Positions 10,683 through 21,542 of a DNA stretch of 64,000 bases are shown in pieces (position 1 is the first letter of the stretch; each line of letters begins with the position of its first letter). Below the pieces are notes generated by a model. The model was not told the DNA's origin. It was given only the letters and a program-made list of their open reading frames with translations, and ran no database searches. The stretch lies in the NCBI GenBank assembly GCA_021527695.1, contig JAKFAO010000006.1, forward strand, positions 124,001 through 188,000, written 5' to 3'. Both the position numbers and the translations under genes were made by a program. This DNA comes from Naematelia aurantialba (lineage: Eukaryota; Basidiomycota; Tremellomycetes; Tremellales; Naemateliaceae).

Positions 10683-11613
10683 TTATCCGGATCCCGACTT
10701 GCCGAGCGCTTGCTTGTTCCTGTACCACGCGTCAGCATGGCCGCGTTGCAACACGGAACTGCGTGGTGCAATGCAACAACGCGCAGCCGGGACAGTGTAT
10801 CGTCAAGGAGGGAACAAAGAGGTTCAGATAGGAGCGAAAGACTATTGATGCTATGTTGTCGATCATGTTTAGGTCTGATTGAACTATGCTTGAATTTGTG
10901 GATCATCCAGAGTTGTACGGACAGTGGGCCATTGCTGTCCTTGGGCGGAACGCAGAGGGACAGCAACGGCCGAAAGAGATGAGGATCGGGACAGGGAGGC
11001 ACAGTGATTCGAGAAGGATGGATCACTCACATCGAGCGCTTGCCGTTGGGTCCGAGGGTGACGTTGACGAATCGTCGGTTCTGCGCGAATCAGCAACTTA
11101 TCAAGCGGGAGGCAGCTACGAGTGTCGGCACTCACGTATTGCATCCTCTTCTCTGGAGGGGAAAATCGTCAGTACTGCTTCACGGTCAAGTGTGCTGTCC
11201 CGCGCGCCGGCAATCCGCTCCCAATGCCCCAACCCCAGCAACCCGTACAATGCCCATCCGCAATGTGCCGCGATACACGCAAACCACAACACGCCAGCCA
11301 TCCTCTGAACACTTATCCGCATCGAAGGGCCGCATCGAACTATCCAATCCGTAAACTCACTTGCTCGGCCCTTGGGGGTCTTCTTCTTCTCCTGCTTCTC
11401 GACCTTGGGGGCCTGGACACGTCAGCAAGTGCCAACAACACGCTTCCTTTCGCTGCATCTCCACGAATCGCCTCGTCCCGTCTTCTGCTCATTCTGACGA
11501 TCTGCCCCTCCTCTGATTCTCCGCTCGTCCGTTTCGCAGTAAATGGAAGGTATCCAACTCACCTGAGACCTGACTTTACCGGCACGAGCGAGGGATCCGT
11601 GGACTTTACCCAT
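10683..11613 (-). CDS. RPS30: 40S ribosomal protein S30 (eS30)
   Basis: Five small exons on the minus strand: 11563-11613, 11361-11412, 11136-11152 (17 nt), 11031-11080 and 10683-10719. Together they give 68 residues. The protein begins MGKVHGSLARAGKVRSQ, continues APKVEKQEKKKTPKGRA, KKRMQY and NRRFVNVTLGPNGKRSM, then a short tail, NKQALGKSGSG. This is eS30, a component of the small ribosomal subunit body. As in other fungi there is no ubiquitin-like FUBI fusion, unlike in animals. The last intron is supported by a GCTGAC branch point followed by a GTACAG acceptor at 10720. It is transcribed divergently from PHA2, with 374 bases between the start codons. Confidence 0.95.
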
Positions 11614-11987
11614 GATGACTGGAGGATGGGCAGATTGCGGGGTACAGGACGCGTTGACGGTTGAAAGTGGAATGAATTCCAAGAGCGAAAGCAGGATGAG
11701 ACGGCTGCAGTCAGCACACGAGCGGCACGAGCAGCAGAGAGCAGCAGGGACAATGTACGCACGAGATGTGAGTGTGTTGAAGGCTAACAGAAAGACTGGA
11801 CTTGAGCGATTCGATGCAGAGCGTTGGGTGGCGCCGGGGTTTCGAAAGGGCGGCGATTTGCGGGAAAATGAAATTTCGGATATGTGGCACCCTGGCGACT
11901 GCCTTTGCAGAGGATATTGTTGTTTTCGCTGCTCGGCATACAGGAATCGCTGCTGCGTACGGAGAGGAGACAAGCGACAGGAGGAAG
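11614..11987. promoter_or_regulatory. Divergent promoter, RPS30 and PHA2
   Basis: The start codons of RPS30 (minus) and PHA2 (plus) face away from each other across 374 bases, so both promoters must lie here. No specific element was recognised. If PHA2 starts at the upstream in-frame ATG 11868 the interval is shorter. Confidence 0.6.
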
Positions 11988-13678
11988 ATGCAAGATGGGG
12001 AGACGCACGCCGAGGCCAACTCGTCCAAGCGGAGGAGGACGGGGAGCGGCTCTGCAGAAGTCATTGCGTATCTCGGACCGCAGGGGACGTATGGACACCA
12101 AGTGAGCATCATGCTAGGTTACCAGAGACATAGACGTCTGGATGCGCCCGACTTCGCAACATGTCACCACTGCCAGATGTTTAGCTCACGGTCGTCAGGT
12201 CGCCATGCGCTTTCATGCCTTGCTGCCATCTACGCCACCTACTCGCCTCGAGCCATGTCCTACGATCTCAGGTCGGTCATTCTCAGATATCTCGCCGATA
12301 AAATACTGAACAGGTCTCCCCTCATATGGTTCCTCATCACTCCCCCTTCTCTCCTCTTGTTGCACTCTCTTTTGGACCCATTTTCTCTCTCTCGTCGCTG
12401 CACAGCCGTCCTCACCCACCAGACCGCGAGACACAAGATCATCCCTCTTGAAAACTCGCTGTACGGCAGCGTGACCGAGACGCTCGACACGCTTCTCCGC
12501 TCCTCTTTCTCCACGTCATCGTCCGGTCCGCCCGCTTCTTCATCTGCGCCATCCTCCCCCTCCGACTCGGCATCTTCAAGCTCAGCCTCTTCCTCTCGAC
12601 ACGCTTTGGGCGGGGTGCAGATTGTCGGCGAGATCACCTTGAGGATACAACACGTTCTTGTGGCGCGGCGGGGTGTGTCATTAGAGGATGTTCGCTGGGT
12701 CCGCAGTCACGAGCAGGCAAGTCCATTTCCATACTGGCTCATCATGTGACTCTCATCGCGGTCCCTATCTCGCCCGCCTTTCTTGCCAAATTGCCGCCTT
12801 CCACCTCTTGTTCTTGTTCCCTCCGCCGCCCTTCCTTCCGTCTGCCTCCACGTATTCTCCCATCTTCCCTTACTGTGTCTCTCCAGTCCTCTCCGCCTGG
12901 AGACGTGATTGTGGACAAGAAGAGCTGCAAACCGTACTGGCACAGGATACGGGCTAACACACATCGTAGGCGCTGGGTCAATGCAAGCGCTTCCTGAGCA
13001 CTCGTATGCCGCACGCACAGATCCAGAAATGGGCCTCAACAGCCGGAGCAGCGGCTTCCTTGCTGTCAGAGCAGGAGGGGTTCGCAGGGCAATCTGGCTC
13101 GGAAGATGAGCCGGATACAGCTGCAGGAGCGGCAATATGCTCCCGAGCGGCGTTGGACGCTCTGGACGGGCTGGACATTATCGCCGAGGACGTCCAAGAC
13201 AACCCAAGTGAGTCCCTCCCCCCCCCCTCCTCTCCCTGTGCCTATTGCCATCTCTCTTCACGGGCGGGTGTGAAAGTACGACGCTGAACAGACACCAGAC
13301 AACTACACCCGCTTCCTCGTCCTGTCCCGTGATCCCTCGCTGTCCGAACTTGCTCCTCCAGGAGGAGCCGCCGACCCAACGAGCTTCTGGGCATTGCCCA
13401 CCCTTTCCGACCTCGCACATCCCCACGCCAGTCGTCCAGCACCAGCACCACTCGTAGCTGCCTACTCGCGACCAGCGCCCCCAGATCCCAGACAGCCGCA
13501 AGTACGCACACCCAAGTGGTACATCGTCGAATACGCAGGTAACGTCACCCCGGGTCCAGATACAACAGGCGTCTACCTCGGTATCTCGTCGTGGCGTATC
13601 GAGGTGAACGACGCGGCCGAGCGAAATGGAAGCAAGGCGATCATGCTAGAGGGACGGTCCATGGAGAAACATGCATAA
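11988..13678 (+). CDS. PHA2: Prephenate dehydratase (phenylalanine biosynthesis)
   Basis: Five exons, 11988-12101, 12199-12271, 12406-12716, 12970-13207 and 13299-13678, give 371 residues. The enzyme decarboxylates and dehydrates prephenate to phenylpyruvate. Motifs in order: IAYLGPQGTYGHQVAMRF, CPTISAV, HKIIPLENSLYGSVTETLD, HEQALGQCKRFL and the catalytic NNYTRFLVL (conserved Thr-Arg-Phe). A C-terminal regulatory region of about 110 residues ends in GVYLGISSWRIEVN, in the position of the ACT domain that senses phenylalanine. A Ser-rich insert sits near residue 110. Intron 3 (12717-12969) has a GC-AG boundary (CAG followed by GCAAGT) and is longer than most. An in-frame ATG at 11868 could extend the N-terminus. 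The gene converges on HSF-like gene A with only 142 bases between. Confidence 0.93.
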
Positions 13679-13820
13679 TTGTCTAATATGTACAGATGCT
13701 CGTGTGAGGACCTCAACCATGCCATTGTCCACGTCGCCGTCACCATACACTCGTCATGGTCTAATCTGCCTGCCACGTCCTCCAATTTACGTTGTTGTAC
13801 AATCCCTCTGATTGGGTATA

Positions 13821-15728
13821 TCATTTGCCACTCTTCCTCGCCTTCGTCGGCTTTCTTGGTTGGGACGATTGCAACTGCGCCAGGTTGGCGATGGCCTCGA
13901 CAGTTGGCTGCGAGAGCAACGGCGAGATTGCCGACCGCGGAGAGATTGATGGACCCGGCGTGCCGAGATCAAGTAGAGAGGGCAGGTCCCCTTGCTCCAG
14001 ATGGCAAAGCAGATGTTCTTGGCTGTTTAGCGTCTGTGCAGAGCTCGACGCACCGCTGCCCGAGTACGCCTGCAGGTATTCTTGAACAGTCGCCTGTAGC
14101 CGACCGTTCCGCCCGCGCTCTTGGTCCACGCATCGTTCCAGGACGAGGATGTGGTCCCTTAGAGTACGGGTTTCATCACGGTCGTTGTCATGCCCACTTC
14201 GTTCAGCAGAAACTTGAAAGCCACTCTAGGTCAGCAGTCAGCTCGTACAACTCAGCGAATGATGGATAGAATGCTGACATCTCTGACTGGCGGTGGTTGG
14301 GACAAGTTGCGCGCCGAACGCCGGACGGGTAGACTGAGCGTCGTGCGGGGCGAAGCTTCGCGCCGCGGAATGTCTTTCATGCCGCTATACCAATCGTCGT
14401 TCTGTATTTTGGTTCCCCTTCGGGTACTTAGCCAAACCACAGCCAACGCGAATTGCAAGCTTACTTGACCCCTTTTACTTCGAATGCCCTGCGCTTGAAA
14501 CCGTATCTGAATAGGTAAGCCCAATATTGATATGCAGCATAGCTCACGAGTAAAGCTGCCGGACAAAGCTCTCGAACTGAGTCGCGTCGTAATACTCTGG
14601 CAACACTGATGATTCGTGAGATGCATTGCCACAAAACAGCGCTACTGACCATTTTCCGCAAACTGTGGCGAGAGAGAATCAGCGCATCTCCACTAGAGAA
14701 GAAAGAGCATCTCACCGCTTCGGTGTCGGGTATGACAATTGTCTTCCCCGGCTTGTCCCAGTGGATCCATCTCTTGTTTTTAGCATCGGTTAGGATTCTG
14801 CGCGGACTCAGCAGTGACGATATCAAATTTTCGGTGTTACTCACTGGAACAGCTTCTCATCAAACTTCCTCTCTCTTCCCCACCGCTTTCTCTTGACACG
14901 CCAGTCTTCTCCATTCTCCTTAAGGCGCTCTTCGATACTTCCTCGTACATCTACTTCGGACCTGGCCCTGGAGTTGGATGTGTTCCCAGAGGATTCTCGA
15001 GACTTTCTGGCGCCTTTCCCTCTGACTGGTCTAAGAGACGGATCGATATTGATATCGCTTGCGGGGCTGTTCGGTGGGGCGGAGTCGACTTCACCGCCAG
15101 GCGGCCTGAAATCGAAGGGATTAATGGGGTAATCGAAACAATCAGGCATCACAGTGAGATCGCTTGCCGGAGTTTGCTCCGAGCTGTTCGGAGAACAGGA
15201 GTAAGAGGTGGAATTTTGGGATGGACTGTGGCTTTGCGGATGACCCCGCTCGGAAAAGGTTGTAGGGCTTGAGACATCCATGTGGACGGTGTCGTGCGGG
15301 CTTTCAAGATGATATAGTCCCCTGACCCTACTGGGCGTGATGGTACGGGGACTAAAGTCGGGCTGCATTTGAGGGATTCCTTGCTCGCGATGGTGTTCCG
15401 CGAGGACGGTGCGAGTATATTCCGCACTTGACTGATCATGCTGGTTCTGTCTCTCTTGATACCGGCAGAGATCGTCTATTGAGTGCATGACATGAAGCGG
15501 GGAGTGCACAGGAGGGAGCGGTGAGCGCGCATGGAACGATGAGCGCTCAGTCCGAAGAGGACCATGAGGGAGTAAGTCATGAGCGTCATCCGGAAGGGGA
15601 CAATTAGTGCCTTGGCCGTCATGGGCGGCATCGTTGTCAGTACTATCGCCAGGAGAGCTAGAGAGGTTGAGCCACTGCGAGGCATGGGGATCAGGCCCTC
15701 CCTGCGCTGTATAAGCCGCGTCAGACAT
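13821..15728 (-). CDS. HSF-type DNA-binding domain protein A (tandem paralogue)
   Basis: Seven exons on the minus strand (14845-15728, 14716-14797, 14650-14662, 14548-14596, 14465-14506, 14279-14417, 13821-14225) give 537 residues in one frame. Residues 1-285 are disordered and Ser/Pro/His-rich. A basic stretch (RVKRKRWGRERK) leads into a compact HSF-like fold: KFDEKLFQILTDAKNKRW, IHWDKPGKTIVIPDTEAF, then TQFESFVRQLYSYGFKRR. This matches the helix1-strand-helix2-recognition helix order of heat shock factors, including SFVRQL-x-x-YGF. About 60 residues further on is a likely coiled coil (VLERC...LQATVQEYLQAY) like the HSF oligomerisation region. It is probably a nuclear transcription factor. 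Compared with gene B it is three residues shorter before the recognition helix (no VLP). The A-specific targets are unknown; it is not an obvious Hsf1, Skn7 or Sfl1. Confidence 0.8.
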
Positions 15729-16197
15729 ATCAGTGGAGCCGGCACCAAAGGGAGCGCCTCGACGCCTTGGATTCGCTCGTCGTCAGAGAGAGGAATCCGG
15801 AGCGGGTCAGCGAAGCGCCTGAGCGCGATGAGCTTGCAGAGGTGTTGTCACGAGCAAGCGAGAACGTGTATGGTGAATGGAGAACAGGACAGGAGGAAGG
15901 AAGGAAAGCAACACCAAAGAAAAAAAGTCGCGAAAGAAATGGAAATCCGTGGGAAACGACAAAACGTGGCGAAAGGATGGTGTTACCAACGCACGGACCA
16001 GCGACTCCTGCCGACGATTCTGTGAGGGCAGGTCATAAACTTGGCAGGGCTTTTCCAACGGTCTTGGGTGCATAAATCTGAGGAGAACATGGTGTCATAG
16101 TTACAGTCATGCATGTATCTGAGAACTGGAGCACTGGCCCACAACGAGACCTTTTTGTTTGAAGGCAAAAGTTCTAAGCGCTCTACCGTTTCTTTCG
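15729..16197. other. Spacer between HSF-like genes A and B
   Basis: Gene B ends at 16198 and gene A starts at 15728, both on the minus strand, so these 469 bases hold the B terminator and the A promoter/leader. A purine-rich stretch lies at about 15880-15950. No other feature is recognised. Confidence 0.5.
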
Positions 16198-18633
16198 TCA
16201 CTTGATTGAAGGCCGTGACCTCTTCCTAACGATAGTCCTCTGCTCTTTTGGAGTTCCGCGACCAGATGACTTCTCTCTTTCCCCCTGTATGGGACCGCCG
16301 TAGCATCCCTCATGAAGTCGCTCGACAGATACTGGGTTCGTTCGCTTGCTTAGGGTCCGAGTTGCGTGCTCCAAATCGGTAATCTGCTGCTCTGCATGGG
16401 TTTGTCCAGCCTTACGGGGCGAGGAGGTCCGCCTCGAACGTTGTAAGTTGCTATCAAGCTGGCTCACTATGATTTATCAACCAAAAAACCCACCTCGCAA
16501 CAGTGCAGGACAGGAACACTCACGTAGTTGCTGATTATGCAATTCAAGCTCTCCTATATTTTTGTGCAGACTCGCAATGAGCTCCGCCTTCTCGCGACAT
16601 TCGAACCGTGCATTTTGGAGGTGAACAGTGAGAAGTTTGGTATGAGCCGACCGGCTATTTTTGATGCCCTAAAAGGAGCCTCGTCAGTAAAGTCGATTCA
16701 GTTTGCAAAATCGCCAAGTGAACTAACGAGGGGATTTACTGCGAGAAGCGGCGGCGGAAGGAGCCTGACTTTCTCCCAGAGTCCAGGGTAGTCCCTTCGT
16801 AGGCCGGGGTAAGAAATATGATGGCCTCTTAAAACAGGACGTCAGCCAGCCTGTCTTGCATGCATATGTGGCAGAATAAAACGCACTTGACACCCTCTTC
16901 AGATACTCGGCACTTCCTGTCCCATTTGTAGCTAGAAGCGAGTTAGTTCAAGTCCCTCCCGAGAGGAACACTCACTTGCTCAACTGCTTGATGACGGAGC
17001 TGAAGCTAGAAGACCGCATGAAGTGAGGCAAGACTGCTCAGCTTAGCCTTCTAGTCTCAAGCTGTCTAGACAGACAGACCGTTCTTTTCAAACTGCAGAA
17101 CGGTCAGAATGGAGCCTCGAGTAGATCTGGGGAGTTTGTGCTCACTGCCTGTTCGTCCGGGATTATGATCGAGACACCCTCATCATCCCAATAAATCCAT
17201 TCTTTATATTTATCATCCAGCATGATCCTACATGAGTTTAGCTAACGCCACACCTCGAGGCCGTTGGTGGACTGGGTCGTGTAAAACATTCAACTCACTG
17301 AAAGAACTTCTCGTCAAACTGAGTCTCTGACGACTTTCTTGGTTTCCCAGAAAGCATATGATATTCGCGCAGCTCTTCTCGTGTAGACGGGAGCCATGTG
17401 GGTCCCATATGGCTCACTATAATGTCGTGCAGAGTCCCAGAATGGTCAGAGGGCCTTTTGTCTTCCAAGCCGCCTTCGTCTTCCCTGACAACTCCGGCGT
17501 GTTCCCCAGCACTGAATACGGGACTGCGCCTGGCGGTGGCTTTGGTCCGGAGGTGCGACACGGGATGAGCCAGTCGCGACCGATTGCTGATCACGGGGGA
17601 GGTGGCCGACTTTCGGGTACGGGGCTTGAAAGTTCTGGTCTTACGAGCGGTCTTGATGCGGCGCGTATGAGCTTTGAGGGGTGTTGCCGGCGAGTAGTCG
17701 TCGTCGGTTTCCTTGTTGGTGTTATGCTGCTCCGAGTCTGACACCAAAACAGCTTGGTGTTCCAGAATCTTTTCGGAGAGGTTATCTTCAGAGTCGGAGA
17801 GGACTGTCGCATTACTATTGTGGTCTTCATCTTGCTCCAAAGTCTCTGAGGACGTAGAAGTGTGGCCTTTCTCGACGTGGAGGCTGGGCTCGCTGTGTGC
17901 AGGACTACCGACCTCATCCAGTAACTCCGGCTCAACTTCCGTTGCAACGCCATCATCGTCGTCAATGTCGCTGTCCCAATCGTTATCTTCTTCAATGTTT
18001 CCAAGCTTCGATCGGAACTCGGCCGGGGTGATACTGCCATCAGACAGTTGGGAGCTCTCGCTGAGTTCGCTTCCTTCTCCTTCAACTTGGACATTCAAGT
18101 TGGAGAATCGACGAGGATTGTATCCTTTGGTTGCCCATGAGGACGACGCGAGCCCTTGCAACGACGGTCGAACAGGGCTGTGTTGAGCAACCCTTAGTTC
18201 TGCTGCACGAGTGGCGAGAGATGCGGGAGCTTGAATTTTAAGATAGGAACTTTCGTTTCCGTTTCGGAAGACGTGAGCTCGAATATGCTCTGGATAGATA
18301 GGGCTTCGTAAGGCAGTCTCAGCATGACTACGTGGGAAGCATCGGCCACACCCACAGTTCCGGTGATTTTGCTGTAAAATCAAGGTACTCTTCATACGCA
18401 AGCTCTCCCGGGGCGCACGCGTGGGCCAGCAACGTAACGTCAAGCGCGAGACTATCATGTTGGCTGAGATGGTCGGAATCGGTCGAACGAGTTTGACTGG
18501 CCACTTTCTGTACAAAGGTCTCGGGCTGGACGAAATTATCTGCTTTCTGAAGCCGCGCCGGCGCTCTCTCGTCCCGGCTGTTGACCGCACTCCCAGGAGG
18601 AGCAGGGGGCCGGAATATCCATGGTGTGCTCAT
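16198..18633 (-). CDS. HSF-type DNA-binding domain protein B (tandem paralogue)
   Basis: Nine exons on the minus strand (18398-18633, 17299-18327, 17146-17227, 17080-17092, 16976-17033, 16887-16931, 16740-16827, 16524-16668, 16198-16466) give 654 residues. Order: Ser/acidic disordered N-terminus with an Asp/Glu run near residues 205-225, a basic Arg/Lys region, then the HSF-like fold. The fold reads FDEKFFQIMLDDKYKEWIYW, DDEGVSIIIPDEQAFEKN, VLPHFMRSSSFSSVIKQLS, NYKWDRK and SYPGLRRDYPGLWEKVRLL (like the 'F.HP.F.RG...L..I.R' that follows HSF domains). A long coiled coil (HTKLLTVHLQNARFECREKA and on) fills the HR-A/B position. The recognition helix has SVIKQL where HSFs have SFVRQL, so base contacts may differ. 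Exons of 82 and 13 nt encode the same parts as in gene A, which shows common descent. The N-terminal splice at 18397 is the least certain boundary. Confidence 0.78.
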
Positions 18634-19026
18634 GGACGTGTTCGCTGTCAACTTGCATCAGAGGCCAAGGACGGGAAGGAAGACAGGAAAAAAGAGAGGA
18701 AGGAAGAGAGGAGGGGAGAGGTTGAGGCAATAGAAAGGAAAACGGGGAAGGCCAGGAAGGAAGCGAGGAAGGAAGGTGCAAGGATACAGCAAAGGGAGAG
18801 GCAACCCTGTGTGGGTGTGGGTGCGGCTGTGTCTCGAGAATCGGGACTCACGCCTCGACATCGATTCCATATGCCTGACGTTTGTCTCGCCACGCAGAAT
18901 TGGGACGACAGCTGACATGCGAACAAGGCGGCGGTCCTGCGGCGGAGTGGGCGAACCCAGCACGGAGGGGGAGGCCGTCGACTGGTCCATGCCTTGGGGG
19001 TACAGCATGAGCAGCAACCCAGCGGG
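18634..19026. other. Upstream region of HSF-like gene B
   Basis: The plus strand shows a purine-rich aggaagg/gaaagg tract at about 18665-18785, just upstream of the gene B start. No gene is supported. Confidence 0.5.
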
Positions 19027-19428
19027 TCAATCACAGGAGCTCGACGAGAGAGGCAAGGCCTTCCAAAACCGATGGAAAGAAACGACGAACCACGGGGTAG
19101 TATAGTCTCTTGACCATGTACTAGACGGAAGGAAGCTGCCTGCAGCCATCCGTCTGGCCCACCTATCTAGTCTCTCGATACAACGCCTCATGTCCCTCCA
19201 CGCGCATACCATACCGCGAACGCTAGTCTCCTCGCTGCTACAGCGCGCGTCCCTCCTCTCCCCCTCCACGTAAAACCACCGAACTTCACACGGCGCAATC
19301 ACGCGGATCCCTTCTGCAGGCCAACGCGCGGTGTACCGTATCGGCGCTCCTGCCTCGCAGTCTTCTGGCAAGCGTGGAATGGGGGGCGTCCTTTCGAGCT
19401 TTGCAGACTTCGGTGGCAGTGGTGCCAT
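19027..19428 (-). CDS. Hypothetical 133-residue protein
   Basis: A single open frame from ATG 19428 to TGA 19027. The composition is not low-complexity: after a Pro-rich start (MAPLPPKSAKLERTPPIPRL) it has many Trp, Arg and Cys (RYTARWPAEGIRVIAPCEVR, VCAWRDMRRCIERLDRWARR) and a hydrophobic end (WFVVSFHRFWKAL). No family is recognised and no signal peptide or membrane segment is convincing. It could equally be the first exon of a longer gene, but no good downstream exon was found. Treat it as a possible gene only. Confidence 0.35.
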   Translation of the reverse strand: MAPLPPKSAKLERTPPIPRLPEDCEAGAPIRYTARWPAEGIRVIAPCEVRWFYVEGERRDARCSSEETSVRGMVCAWRDMRRCIERLDRWARRMAAGSFLPSSTWSRDYTTPWFVVSFHRFWKALPLSSSSCD

Positions 19429-20206
19429 GACAGATCGGCGCCTACGCCCTCGCCGTCACTCCATCCCCTCCCCTCCTCGCTTCGCTCGTGCCCGTCCCTC
19501 CTCTCTGCCGCTGCGGGTTCTGCTCCTCTCTGCCTCTCAAAATCAAGCTGTCACACCTCGCGAGCTCATTGCGCTAGCGACTAGGAACCCGAAAAGATCC
19601 TCCGATCAGAAGGATGCATTCCCCAATCCCGACAGTGATCAGCGCGAGCGCCCCCGTTTCCCATTCTTAAAGGCTCCGAGGGGGGCTGGCGAGGCGGTGG
19701 TGATCAGCGGCTTCGCGAACGCAGTCCGTCAGACGTCGAGGCACAAGGGCAGGCAGAGACGGCTGCATCCGTACCATACTTGAGAATTCCGGAGACTGTA
19801 CGATCAACTTCATGGGCATCAGTACGATCCGTCCTCGCGCGGGTACTACGATCAAAGGACCTGACAGCGCGACGCAAACGGTAAAGTCGTACGACACGAT
19901 GGTAGGCGAACCTCCTCGCAAGTCAGGATGACAGAGTCAGCTTTCGGGCTGGGTGGGGACCGAAGAGTCAGCGAGAGGAACGTCACTGAGAAATAAAGTG
20001 AGGCCTAGTGGTGTGGAGTGATCCTGCTCGCGTTGAGGGCCTTCAGCGAACATGTCTTTAGCAGACAATGCCTCTTTAGCTCAGTAATGCCCCGATCAGT
20101 CTTCCAGTCACCACAAGGCCGGATAATGCGTATCCCGTGGTGGTGTCCACTAGGGGTCAGAGCATGATGATATACATCTCCGCCTCGTCCCAACTATCCC
20201 GTGACT
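19429..20206. other. Unassigned region with conflicting open frames
   Basis: Frames on both strands between 19640 and 19935 have gene-like composition (for example plus-strand SGDCTINFMGISTIRP ending at a TGA at 19929-19931, and a different plus frame ending earlier). They overlap each other and none gives a full model. No gene is called. Confidence 0.3.
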
Positions 20207-21542
20207 CTACTTCTTGCCCCCAGCAGCCTTCGCCTTGAGCACACGCTTGACGATGGTCGCCTCCTCGATCAGGAATGCTCGGGTGATTCTGGTGTGTTGA
20301 GCAGCGCAGATGAAAGTAATGAAGTGATTTGTATGTCCAGAGTGCGATATAGACAGCAAAGTCCAGGAAGAGCAGGGAAGGAGGCGCGGGAAGAGGTCGG
20401 GAAAAGACGTAGAGAGAATCACAGATCAGCAATTGTGGCTTGCGCGGGGCGTTGAAAAACTCACCGCTGCTTCACGCACTTGGCGCAGACGGAACCGCCG
20501 TATGCCCGGTTGACAGTCTTTTGACGTTTGGAGAGGGTGGCGTCTGGAGAGAGTCAGTATGCGAGCTTGTAGACTGTGCGAATATGCGACTATGAAGGCT
20601 CATTCGGTTGGCAACAAAGGCCAGTACTACTCTGCGCCTTCCTGCAGTACCACGCGGCTGGAGCTTGTAGTAGGGGTCGGATGGATAAGATGTACGTCGG
20701 CGTGACGGAATATTATACAAGGGAGGGTACAAGGGAGGGTACAAGGGAGGGTGACAGAGCGAATGTGATGGGGCAAAAGGAAATCACGGTCCACACTGAC
20801 ATTTGCGGGGTCGGAGAGCAGGGATCTACCACCCAGTCAGTATTGCTTCTGTAGCCGTGAGACACAGTACTTACACCAGCAAGAGCGTCGCCGCAGTCAC
20901 CGCACTTGGGCGAGCCCTGTATCCGTCGTCAGCGTCCGTCTCTGTTGCCTGCTCAGTCCCACCCCGACTGTCACGTCTGCCGTCACGCCTGACATCCCCT
21001 CCTGTGCGTCTCCAGTGGCCGAGGGAATCTTGCCAGTCGTACCCCCGCATCCCCTGCATGGCCGCTATGGAGCGAGCGCCCTGCCACCGTCCGCCGGCAT
21101 CACTGTTCCCATGCCCGCCCCTCCATCATCCAATCCCGCCGAGCTGACCATGCTCCACAGTCACCACAGGCACCACCGATCGTCACCAATCAACGCAGCA
21201 TCCCGCATCAACACGCCTGATACCGGCATCGTGTTCGTAGCGGCAGCCATTCTGCTTCGTCCATCTTCTGCCATCCGGAGATCATCGTCGCAGGACAACA
21301 CCATCCAGAGACCATGTCGTAGGACAACACGCATCCAGGGCTCATCGTCGGAGGACAACACCATCCAGAGCTCATGTCGCAGGACACCGCTCCAGACGGC
21401 GCAAAGCATCGCAGCCAAAACTCACAGCAAGCTTCTTGATGTGGTGAACGACCAACTTCCCACCAGGGGTCTTGACGACCCTCCTCCTGGCAGAGGTGGT
21501 GTTGTACGGCTGGCGTTTGCGGAGGGTAACTCGTTGGGCCAT
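20207..21542 (-). CDS. RPL34: 60S ribosomal protein L34 (eL34)
   Basis: Five exons on the minus strand (21426-21542, 20875-20916, 20801-20825, 20465-20543, 20207-20288) give 114 residues. Sequence blocks: MAQRVTLRKRQPYNT, RRRVVKTPGGKLVVHHIKKL, GSPKCGDCGDALAG, IPALRPRKYATLSKRQKTV, NRAYGGSVCAKCVKQR and ITRAFLIEEATIVKRVL. The two CxxC pairs (CGDC and CAKC) form the eL34 zinc-binding site. It is a large-subunit ribosomal protein. The first intron (20917-21425, 509 nt) is about ten times longer than typical introns here and contains a roughly 30-bp tandem repeat. The third exon is only 25 nt. Confidence 0.96.
21282..21398. repeat. About 30-bp tandem repeat (four units) in RPL34 intron 1
   Basis: Units of the type catcgtcgcaggacaacacc followed by atccagagct occur four times with small differences at about 21282-21398. 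The array is wholly inside the first RPL34 intron. Confidence 0.8.

Noticed and set aside
10444..11026. Arg/Pro-rich and Arg/Gly-rich frames
   Set aside because: They come from a GC-rich simple repeat just downstream of RPS30 and overlap its final exon and intron; no family features.
19331..19783. Plus-strand frame of 150 codons with an apparent ATG at 19427
   Set aside because: The ATG overlaps the start codon of the minus-strand ORF and the frame has no recognisable domain; the two cannot both be real starts.
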